Origin: Marinobacter sp. es.048
Lineage (GTDB): Bacteria; Pseudomonadota; Gammaproteobacteria; Pseudomonadales; Oleiphilaceae
Direction of reading: 5' to 3'
Length of the DNA stretch: 64,000 bases
Assembly: GCF_900188435.1 (NCBI RefSeq)
Contig: NZ_FYFA01000001.1
Location: 1,116,001 to 1,180,000, forward strand
In this document: positions 55,202 through 64,000 of the stretch, piece after piece
Position numbering within the stretch: position 1 is the first letter of the stretch
Layout of the letters: each line of letters starts with the position of its first letter
Program-made: the position numbers and the translations under genes
The notes under the pieces: generated by a model
What the model was told of the DNA's origin: nothing
What the model saw: only the letters and a program-made list of their open reading frames with translations
Databases searched by the model: none

Positions 55202-56881
55202 TCAGTGATGGGTTGCCTGCCCCTTGGAAAACATTTCCCTGGCATGAGCGATCGTATGTTCAGTCATGTCCACGCCTCCCAGCATTCTCGCCACTTCACT
55301 GATTCTGCCCTGATCGTCCAGCGTCTCGATTTTGGAGAAGGTGGCGTCCTGCTCGGTAAACTTGCTGACAAACAGGTGCTGATGGCACTGGGCCGCCACT
55401 TGCGGCAGGTGAGTCACGCAAAGCACCTGGCCATTGCTGCCAAGGGTTCTGAGTAATCGGCCAACCACTTCGGCCGTGCCGCCGCCAATGCCAACATCGA
55501 CTTCATCAAAGATCAGTGTGGGAGTGGTTGAGGTCTGGGCAACAACCACCTGAATGGCGAGGCTGATCCGCGACAATTCGCCACCGGAGGCCACTTTGGC
55601 CAAGGGGCGTGCAGGCTGGCCCGGATTGGCGCTGACCAGGAATTCAATCTCTTCCAGCCCGTGGGGCGCCGGTTCCTCGCCCTTGTTGCGATTCAGATGG
55701 GTGATGAACTGCATGTTGGGCATGCTCAGCTGGGCAAGCTCGGCTGCGACCCGTTGGTCCAGCTCGGCAGCTGCCTTGGCGCGGGCCTCTGATAGCTCTC
55801 CGGCCAGTTCATCGAAGCGTCCACGATGGCTTATAAGTTCTGCTTCCAGTTGTTCCAGGCTGCCTTCGCCGCCGTCCAGTTCGGCCAGCTCGGCGCTCAG
55901 GCGCTGATGCAACTCCGGTAATTCCTCAGGGGTGATCCTGTGTTTGCGGGCCATCTGGTAAATGGCGCTCAGCCGTTCTTCCACTTCCGCCAGGCGAGCC
56001 GGATCCGCCTCATAGTCTTCAACAAAGTGGCGCAGGTTGTCGCCGGCCTCGCTGATTTGGATCTGGGCTTCATTCAGCATTTGTATGGTGTCTGCCAGTG
56101 TGGGCACATCCACCGGGAGCTGTTCCAATTGTTGCAACGCCTGGCGCACCAGGTCGGCGGCGCTGGTTTCATCTTCCGTGCACAGCAGGGCGGCCTGATG
56201 GCTGTTGTGCAGAACCGTGTCGGCCTGGCTCAGCTGGGCCTGCTCCTGTTCCAGTTGCGCCTGCTCGCCGTCTTCCAGTGCCAGACGGTCCAGTTCTTCC
56301 ACTTGATAGCGCAACAGCTGCAGCTTGGCCTCTGCTTCATCGGCATTCTGCTGGCGCTCGGTCAGCCGCTGGCGGATCTGGTTCCAGGTTTTCCAGGCTT
56401 CCCGGGTGTCAGTGGTCAGGGTCTCAACGCCGGCGAACTCGTCCACCAGCTTGCGGTGGGTTTCCTTGCGCAACAGGGACTGATGCTGGTGCTGGCTGTG
56501 AATGTCCATCAACACGCCGCCGAGTTCCTTCAGATGATTCAGCGGGCAGGGCTGGCCATTGATGTAGGCGCGGGAGCGGCCATCCTTGCTGATGGCCCGG
56601 CGCAGAATGCAGTCATTTTCGTCATCCAACTCATGCTCTGCCAGCCAGTTGCTGGCCTCCGGAATGTCGGATACGTCAAAGGTGGCTGTGATATCGGCAC
56701 GCTTGGCGCCATGGCGGACGGCGCCGGCATCGGCGCGACCGCCCATGGCCAGGCCCAGAGCGTCCAGCACAATGGATTTACCGGCGCCGGTCTCGCCGGT
56801 CAGTGCAGTCATGCCCTTGCTGAACTGGAGTTCCACCCGTTCGGCGATGGCGTAATTGGAAACCGTAAGTTGAGTCAGCAT
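55202..56881 (-). CDS. recN: DNA repair ATPase RecN
   Basis: A 559-residue SMC-like protein acting in double-strand break repair. The Walker A TGETGAGKSIVLDAL is near the N-terminus, a central coiled-coil region follows, and the C-terminal half has the signature GGELSRISLAIQ and Walker B TLIFDEVDVGIGG. The ATG at 56881 (MLTQLTVSNYAIA) matches the family; the longer frame is not supported. Two LexA boxes lie just upstream, so it is SOS-induced. Confidence 0.95.
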   Translation of the reverse strand: MLTQLTVSNYAIAERVELQFSKGMTALTGETGAGKSIVLDALGLAMGGRADAGAVRHGAKRADITATFDVSDIPEASNWLAEHELDDENDCILRRAISKDGRSRAYINGQPCPLNHLKELGGVLMDIHSQHQHQSLLRKETHRKLVDEFAGVETLTTDTREAWKTWNQIRQRLTERQQNADEAEAKLQLLRYQVEELDRLALEDGEQAQLEQEQAQLSQADTVLHNSHQAALLCTEDETSAADLVRQALQQLEQLPVDVPTLADTIQMLNEAQIQISEAGDNLRHFVEDYEADPARLAEVEERLSAIYQMARKHRITPEELPELHQRLSAELAELDGGEGSLEQLEAELISHRGRFDELAGELSEARAKAAAELDQRVAAELAQLSMPNMQFITHLNRNKGEEPAPHGLEEIEFLVSANPGQPARPLAKVASGGELSRISLAIQVVVAQTSTTPTLIFDEVDVGIGGGTAEVVGRLLRTLGSNGQVLCVTHLPQVAAQCHQHLFVSKFTEQDATFSKIETLDDQGRISEVARMLGGVDMTEHTIAHAREMFSKGQATHH

Positions 56882-56920
56882 GCAGATAACCTCCGCGTTG
56901 TTCCTGAGACCGGCAAAATA

Positions 56921-56936
56921 CTGTGAATGCATACAG
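56921..56936 (-). promoter_or_regulatory. LexA (SOS) box 1 of recN
   Basis: CTGTGAATGCATACAG on the + strand reads CTGTATGCATTCACAG on the recN strand, matching CTGT-N8-ACAG. It lies 40 bases before the recN start. Confidence 0.9.
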
Positions 56937-56939
56937 TGA

Positions 56940-56955
56940 CTGTGAATATATACAG
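56940..56955 (-). promoter_or_regulatory. LexA (SOS) box 2 of recN
   Basis: CTGTGAATATATACAG reads CTGTATATATTCACAG on the recN strand, very close to the ideal LexA site. Its centre is 19 bases from box 1. Tandem boxes are typical of the tightly repressed recN promoter. Confidence 0.92.
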
Positions 56956-57015
56956 GGTTTTTGTCGTTTGCAAACCTGCATAAGGGATTTTCTTCAGGAT
57001 TGCAGGCATTGGCGG

Positions 57016-57042
57016 TTGAAACCTGAAGAGCGGGCCCCATAT
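57016..57042 (+). promoter_or_regulatory. Sigma-32 heat-shock promoter of grpE
   Basis: TTGAAAC (57016-57022) and CCCCATAT (57035-57042) match the heat-shock consensus CTTGAAA / CCCCATNT with suitable spacing, about 95 bases before grpE. Confidence 0.8.
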
Positions 57043-57136
57043 CCGTTCGCAACTACATTTTCCGGCTCGCCGGGGCCGGAGCCCATGTTTAACCGGCCAC
57101 TGACAGCGGGCCGCTTTAGATCAAGCAGGAGTAGCC

Positions 57137-57736
57137 ATGAGCACTGACGAGAACCGGAACGAGCACGAGGAACTGAACGAAGCCCTCGAGGCTGCGAAAG
57201 AGGAAGCACAGTCTGCTGAAGGAGAGGCTGGCGAGAGCGAAACCTCCGAAGTGGAAGCGCTCCAGGCTCAGGTTCAGGAATTCCAGGAGCAGATGTTGCG
57301 CTCCCAGGCGGAGATGCAGAATGTGCGCCGTCGGGCGGAGATCGACGTGGAGAAGGCTCACAAGTTTGCCCTGGAAAAGTTCGTCAAGGAGCTGCTGCCG
57401 GTAGCTGACAGCCTTGAGAAGGCGGTCGAGAGCACCGAAGGTCACGATGAGTCCGGCGAACTGGTGGCCTCAATTCGCGAAGGCGTGGAAATGACCCTGA
57501 GCCTTTTCATGTCCAGCCTGAAGAAATTCAACGTTGAGCAGATCAACCCGGTGGGCGAACCGTTCGATCCCCAGCATCACGAGGCCATGTCCATGGTGCC
57601 TGCGCCGGATGCTGAGCCGAACAGCGTGGTAGCCGTGGTGCAGAAGGGGTATCTGTTGAATGGTCGTGTTGTGCGGCCGGCCATGGTGGTGGTCGCCAAA
57701 GCGGAAGATGCACCAAAAATTGATGAGCAGGCTTGA
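57137..57736 (+). CDS. grpE: Nucleotide exchange factor GrpE
   Basis: A 199-residue DnaK co-chaperone that releases ADP. A charged N-terminal region and long coiled coil ([20 protein letters not shown]) are followed by the beta domain ending [13 protein letters not shown] and [11 protein letters not shown]. The ATG at 57137 follows AGCAGGAG. It is the first gene of the heat-shock group and is followed by dnaK after about 90 bases. Confidence 0.96.
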   Translation: MSTDENRNEHEELNEALEAAKEEAQSAEGEAGESETSEVEALQAQVQEFQEQMLRSQAEMQNVRRRAEIDVEKAHKFALEKFVKELLPVADSLEKAVESTEGHDESGELVASIREGVEMTLSLFMSSLKKFNVEQINPVGEPFDPQHHEAMSMVPAPDAEPNSVVAVVQKGYLLNGRVVRPAMVVVAKAEDAPKIDEQA

Positions 57737-57828
57737 AAAGCCGATTAAAGCGCCAATATAGCCAGTAAATAGCGAAAGCGGAGGCAATTGCCCTCCGGGA
57801 AAGCATTCAGAAGAATTGGAGTGATTCA

Positions 57829-59754
57829 ATGAGCAAGATTATCGGTATCGACCTGGGAACCACCAACTCTTGTGTAGCCATTATGGATGGCGACAAGGTG
57901 AAGGTAATTGAAAACGCAGAGGGTGATCGCACCACCCCGTCGATCATCGCCTATACAGACGATGGTGAGACGCTGGTTGGCCAGTCAGCCAAGCGTCAGG
58001 CAGTAACCAATCCGGATAACACCCTTTATGCCATCAAGCGTCTGATCGGTCGTCGTTTCGAAGACGATGTGGTTCAGAAAGACATCAAGATGGTGCCATA
58101 CAAGATTGCCAAGGCGGACAACGGCGACGCCTGGGTGGAAGTGAAGGGTGAAAAAATGGCGCCCCCGCAGGTTTCTGCAGAAATCATCAAGAAGATGAAA
58201 AAGACCGCCGAAGATTATCTTGGTGAGAAAGTGACCGAAGCGGTTATCACCGTGCCGGCCTACTTCAATGACAGCCAGCGCCAGGCCACCAAGGATGCGG
58301 GCAAGATTGCCGGCCTGGAAGTGAAGCGGATCATCAACGAGCCGACCGCGGCTGCCCTGGCTTACGGCCTGGACAAGAAGAGCGGCGACCGCACCGTGGC
58401 TGTATACGATCTGGGCGGTGGTACCTTTGACCTGTCCATCATCGAGATTGCCGATGTAGACGGTGAGCACCAGTTCGAGGTTCTGGCCACCAACGGTGAC
58501 ACCTTCCTGGGTGGTGAAGACTTCGACCTGAAAATCATTGAGTACCTCGCAGATCAGTTCAAGAAAGACAGCGGCATCGACCTGCGTGGCGATTCCCTGG
58601 CGATGCAGCGTCTTAAGGAAGCTGGTGAGAAGGCGAAGATTGAGCTTTCCAGCAGCCAGCAAACCGACGTCAACCTGCCGTACATTACTGCAGACGCGTC
58701 TGGTCCCAAGCACATGAACGTAAAGCTGACCCGCGCCAAGCTGGAGTCTCTGGTAGAAGAGCTGGTTCAGCAGAGCCTTGAGCCCTGTAAAGTCGCTCTG
58801 CAAGACGCCGGCATGAAGGCGAGCGAAGTCGACGAGGTTATCCTGGTTGGTGGCCAGACCCGCATGCCGCTGGTGCAGGAAAAGGTTAAAGAGTTCTTCG
58901 GCAAAGAAGCCCGCAAGGACGTTAACCCGGACGAAGCCGTGGCCATGGGTGCTGCAATCCAGGCAGCCGTTCTGTCTGGCGACGTGAAAGACGTTCTTCT
59001 GCTGGACGTAACCCCGCTGACCCTGGGTATTGAGACCATGGGCGGTGTGGCAACTCCGCTGATCGACAAGAACACCACGATTCCGACCAAGAAGTCGCAG
59101 ACCTTCTCCACTGCGGATGATAACCAGACGGCCGTGACCATTCACGTGGTTCAGGGTGAGCGCAAGCAGGCGAACCAGAACAAGTCTCTGGGCCGATTCG
59201 ACCTGGCCGACATCCCGCCGGCAGCGCGCGGTGTGCCGCAGATTGAAGTTACCTTCGATATCGACGCCAACGGTATCCTGAACGTGTCCGCCAAAGACAA
59301 GGCGACCGGTAAAGAGCAGTCGATCGTGATCAAGGCTTCTTCTGGTCTGAACGATGACGAGATCGAGAAGATGGTTCAGGACGCCGAGGCCAACGCCGAG
59401 GAAGATCGCAAGTTCGAAGAGCTTGTTCAGGTCCGCAACCAGGGTGATGCAATGGTCCACGCGGTTCGCAAGACCCTGAAGGACGCCGGTGACAAGGTCA
59501 GCGACAGCGAGAAAGAGTCTATCGAAGCTTCCATCAAGGAGCTGGAAGAAGCTCTGGAAGGTTCCGACAAGGAAGACATCGAAGCCAAGACTCAGAAGCT
59601 GACTGAAGTTTCTTCCGAGCTGGCCCAGAAGATGTATGCAGATCAGGCGGATCAGGCCCAGCAGGCCGGTGGGCAGGAAGAAGCCCAGGGCCAGCAGTCT
59701 GACGACGCCGTCGATGCTGAGTTCGAAGAAGTCAAAGACGACGACAAGCGATAA
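57829..59754 (+). CDS. dnaK: Molecular chaperone DnaK (Hsp70)
   Basis: A 641-residue Hsp70 with the ATPase domain start [18 protein letters not shown], phosphate loops [14 protein letters not shown] and [11 protein letters not shown], the linker region [15 protein letters not shown], the substrate-binding domain and an acidic C-terminal end [10 protein letters not shown]. The length is standard. The start follows TTGGAG. A strong hairpin separates it from dnaJ. Confidence 0.97.
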   Translation: MSKIIGIDLGTTNSCVAIMDGDKVKVIENAEGDRTTPSIIAYTDDGETLVGQSAKRQAVTNPDNTLYAIKRLIGRRFEDDVVQKDIKMVPYKIAKADNGDAWVEVKGEKMAPPQVSAEIIKKMKKTAEDYLGEKVTEAVITVPAYFNDSQRQATKDAGKIAGLEVKRIINEPTAAALAYGLDKKSGDRTVAVYDLGGGTFDLSIIEIADVDGEHQFEVLATNGDTFLGGEDFDLKIIEYLADQFKKDSGIDLRGDSLAMQRLKEAGEKAKIELSSSQQTDVNLPYITADASGPKHMNVKLTRAKLESLVEELVQQSLEPCKVALQDAGMKASEVDEVILVGGQTRMPLVQEKVKEFFGKEARKDVNPDEAVAMGAAIQAAVLSGDVKDVLLLDVTPLTLGIETMGGVATPLIDKNTTIPTKKSQTFSTADDNQTAVTIHVVQGERKQANQNKSLGRFDLADIPPAARGVPQIEVTFDIDANGILNVSAKDKATGKEQSIVIKASSGLNDDEIEKMVQDAEANAEEDRKFEELVQVRNQGDAMVHAVRKTLKDAGDKVSDSEKESIEASIKELEEALEGSDKEDIEAKTQKLTEVSSELAQKMYADQADQAQQAGGQEEAQGQQSDDAVDAEFEEVKDDDKR

Positions 59755-59778
59755 ATCTGACGTACATCAGGCAGTTGG

Positions 59779-59804
59779 AAAACGCGGGGAGTTCCCCGCG
59801 TTTT
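59779..59804 (+). terminator. Strong hairpin between dnaK and dnaJ
   Basis: A 12-base stem AAAACGCGGGGA/TCCCCGCGTTTT with a 2-base loop ends in four T residues. It probably terminates or attenuates part of the dnaK transcript so that less dnaJ is made. Confidence 0.8.
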
Positions 59805-59832
59805 CCGCGTTTAAAAACAGGGTTTTAAAAGC

Positions 59833-61790
<1,958 letters not shown>

Positions 61791-61876
61791 GGCCATTTCT
61801 CGTGGACACAAAGCGCCATATTTTTTACAATAAGGCGGTTTGACTGCACCAAGCGTACCTTTGCACAAAGTTTCTG

Positions 61877-61914
61877 AAAAAGCGGGACCGAGTTAAGACT
61901 CCGTCTCGCTTTTT
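61877..61914 (+). terminator. Terminator after dapB
   Basis: An extended stem (AAAAAGCG..GAC with GTC..CGCTTTTTT) has an inner GAGT/ACTC helix and ends in six T residues. It separates dapB from carA. Confidence 0.8.
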
Positions 61915-61984
61915 TGCAACCTGAATTTGCGCTTGCGTTCCTGTTCGTGACGAACCGATACGCCACTCGATGAGGATACAAGCC

Positions 61985-63115
61985 TTGAGCACACCAGCAA
62001 TCCTTGCACTCGCAGACGGAAGCCTGTTCTACGGCAGCGCCATTGGCGCCGACGGAGAAACCAGCGGTGAAGTGGTGTTCAACACCGCCATGACCGGCTA
62101 CCAGGAAATCCTGACCGACCCGTCCTACTCCCGCCAGATCGTTACCCTGACTTACCCGCACATCGGCAACACCGGTGTGAACGAAGAAGACATCGAGTCA
62201 GACCGAATCCAGGCCGCCGGCCTGATCATCCGCGATCTGCCTCTGCTGGCCAGTAGCTGGCGCAGTAAGGGAACCCTGGACGACTACCTGCGAAGCAACA
62301 ACATTGTTGGGATCGCCGACATTGATACCCGCCGCCTGACTCGCATCCTCCGGGACAAAGGCTCCCAGAACGGCGCCATCGTTGCCGGCGAAAATGCCAC
62401 CGCCGAGCGGGCGCTGGAACTCGCCAAAGCGTTCCCCGGCCTCAAGGGCATGGATCTGGCGAAAGAAGTTACCTCCGACAAGATCTGGTCCTGGAAGGAG
62501 ACCGAGTGGACCCTGGGCGAGGGTTATGGTGAGCGGGAGGAATCACGGTTGAAGGTGGTTGCCTGGGATTACGGTGTCAAGCTGAACATCCTGCGCATGC
62601 TCGCCTCTCGCGGCTGCGACATCACCGTGGTGCCGGCGCAGACTCCGGCCTCCGAAGTGCTGGCGATGAATCCGGACGGTGTGTTCCTGTCCAACGGCCC
62701 CGGGGATCCTGAGCCCTGTGATTATGCCATCACTGCTATTAAGGAAGTGCTGGAAACCGAGATCCCGGTGTTTGGTATCTGCCTGGGTCACCAGTTGCTG
62801 GCCCTGGCCAGCGGTGCCAGGACCATGAAGATGGGCCACGGCCACCACGGTGCCAACCATCCGGTTCAGGACATCGCCAAGGGCACCGTGATGATCACCA
62901 GCCAGAACCACGGGTTTGCCGTGGATGAGGCAACTCTGCCGGCCAATGTCGAGGCGACTCACAAGTCCCTGTTTGACGGCACCCTGCAGGGCATTCGCCG
63001 GACCGACAAGCCGGCCTACAGCTTCCAGGGCCATCCGGAAGCCAGCCCCGGCCCCCATGATGTGACCCCGCTGTTTGACGAGTTTATCCGCCTGATGGAG
63101 GCGCGATCGGCCTGA
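61985..63115 (+). CDS. carA: Carbamoyl-phosphate synthase small subunit
   Basis: A 376-residue glutaminase subunit supplying ammonia for carbamoyl phosphate (arginine and pyrimidine synthesis). The class I amidotransferase cysteine is in [12 protein letters not shown], with the histidine and glutamate in [11 protein letters not shown]. The TTG at 61985 is preferred because TGAGGA lies eight bases before it, and [12 protein letters not shown] fits the family start; an ATG at 61970 has no ribosome site. carB follows after 80 bases. Confidence 0.95.
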   Translation: MSTPAILALADGSLFYGSAIGADGETSGEVVFNTAMTGYQEILTDPSYSRQIVTLTYPHIGNTGVNEEDIESDRIQAAGLIIRDLPLLASSWRSKGTLDDYLRSNNIVGIADIDTRRLTRILRDKGSQNGAIVAGENATAERALELAKAFPGLKGMDLAKEVTSDKIWSWKETEWTLGEGYGEREESRLKVVAWDYGVKLNILRMLASRGCDITVVPAQTPASEVLAMNPDGVFLSNGPGDPEPCDYAITAIKEVLETEIPVFGICLGHQLLALASGARTMKMGHGHHGANHPVQDIAKGTVMITSQNHGFAVDEATLPANVEATHKSLFDGTLQGIRRTDKPAYSFQGHPEASPGPHDVTPLFDEFIRLMEARSA

Positions 63116-63195
63116 GACCGATCGCCACGGAAAACTCACGGGCGCCGCGTGTTGCGCTGCCAGAATTCAAAAGTTGCTGACAGGTTTACCAAGAC

Positions 63196-64000
63196 ATGCC
63201 AAAACGTACCGACATCCAAAGCATCCTGATCCTGGGCGCCGGCCCCATCGTGATCGGGCAGGCGTGCGAGTTTGATTACTCCGGAGCCCAGGCCTGCAAG
63301 GCGCTGCGCGAAGAGGGTTACCGGGTTATTCTGGTCAACTCCAACCCGGCAACCATCATGACCGACCCGGTCATGGCCGATGCTACCTACATCGAGCCGA
63401 TCACCTGGAAGACCGTAGAGAAAATCATCGAGAAAGAGCAGCCGGACGCGCTGCTGCCCACCATGGGCGGCCAGACCGCGCTGAACTGCGCCCTGGACCT
63501 GGAACGCCACGGCATCCTGGAAAAGCACAGCGTGGAAATGATCGGCGCCAACGCCGACACCATTGATAAAGCCGAAGACCGGGACCGCTTCGACAAGGCC
63601 ATGAAGAAGATTGGCCTGGAGTGCCCGCGGGCCACCATCGCCCACTCGATGGAAGAAGCCTGGAAAGTGGCCGACGACATCGGCTTTCCGTGCATCATCC
63701 GCCCGTCCTTCACCATGGGCGGCTCCGGTGGCGGTATTGCCTACAACCGCGACGAATTCGAGGAAATCTGTACCCGGGGGCTGGACCTGTCTCCGACCAA
63801 CGAGCTGCTGATCGACGAGTCCCTGATCGGCTGGAAAGAGTACGAGATGGAAGTTGTCCGTGACAAGAACGACAACTGCATCATTGTCTGCGCCATCGAG
63901 AACTTCGACGCCATGGGCGTACACACCGGTGATTCCATCACCGTGGCGCCGGCCCAGACCCTCACCGACAAGGAATACCAGATCATGCGGAACGCCTCCC
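63196..64000 (+). CDS. carB: Carbamoyl-phosphate synthase large subunit (5' part)
   Basis: Only the first 268 residues lie in the window, and the gene runs off the right edge. It shows the family start [37 protein letters not shown] and the first ATP-grasp domain ([16 protein letters not shown]). With CarA it makes carbamoyl phosphate from bicarbonate, glutamine and two ATP. Confidence 0.97.
   Translation, partial: MPKRTDIQSILILGAGPIVIGQACEFDYSGAQACKALREEGYRVILVNSNPATIMTDPVMADATYIEPITWKTVEKIIEKEQPDALLPTMGGQTALNCALDLERHGILEKHSVEMIGANADTIDKAEDRDRFDKAMKKIGLECPRATIAHSMEEAWKVADDIGFPCIIRPSFTMGGSGGGIAYNRDEFEEICTRGLDLSPTNELLIDESLIGWKEYEMEVVRDKNDNCIIVCAIENFDAMGVHTGDSITVAPAQTLTDKEYQIMRNAS

Noticed and set aside
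57985..59460. A 491-codon open frame antisense to dnaK
   Set aside because: Long antisense frames over dnaK are a known artefact of codon bias and give false annotations. No start signal or independent support is seen.

Overview
The window reads as an uninterrupted stretch of chromosome from a marine gammaproteobacterium, most likely Marinobacter or a close relative. This is inferred from gene content: a WS/DGAT wax ester synthase, an Exa/Pqq/Erc alcohol-oxidation block like that of Pseudomonas, malate:quinone oxidoreductase, NhaD, a tmRNA tag ANDENYALAA, and the order recN-fur-bamE-rnfH-ratA-smpB and grpE-dnaK-dnaJ-dapB-carAB. No insertion sequence, prophage, CRISPR array or tRNA gene was seen. 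The only stable RNA gene found is tmRNA.

Bases 1-31500 hold accessory metabolism. A PQQ alcohol dehydrogenase (432-2207) carries the Asp-Tyr-Asp signature of lanthanide-dependent enzymes. Its partners lie further on: an ExaC-like aldehyde dehydrogenase (17339-18859), pqqABCDE plus a PqqH-like S9 peptidase (21615-26717), and ErcA/ErcS'-like proteins (26762-29675). Inside this alcohol-oxidation region sits a guanidine-use locus under two guanidine-I (ykkC) riboswitches. One leads an ABC permease/ATPase pair (2268-3868). The other leads carboxyguanidine deiminase subunits, a guanidine/urea carboxylase and the cognate binding protein (10666-16798). Between the two halves of the transporter lies a cassette of uncertain role: MetX-like hydrolase, type III glutamine synthetase, HD protein resembling PhnZ-type oxygenases, class II aldolase, Crp/Fnr regulator, Ada-like methyltransferase and TetR regulator. 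A TetR-AcuI-AhpD-like operon with tandem palindromic operators (19045-21400) precedes pqqA.

Bases 29700-49000 are mixed. They hold fumC, a CarS-like membrane protein, a metallophosphoesterase, a ChrA-type transporter, msrA/msrB, a PlsC acyltransferase, two cation antiporters, mqo, cheV, an SDR and exoD. In this part lies the most unusual set: a co-directional run of an ATP-grasp ligase, a 674-residue protein with a papain-like Gln/Cys/His/Asn pattern, an acetolactate-synthase-like ThDP enzyme and a lipoprotein (40622-46563). I know of no described pathway for this combination.

Bases 49100-64000 are core genes: tmRNA, WS/DGAT, smpB, an NSS transporter, ratA-rnfH, bamE, fur, recN with two LexA boxes, the grpE-dnaK-dnaJ heat-shock genes behind a sigma-32 promoter, dapB, carA and the start of carB, which runs off the right edge.
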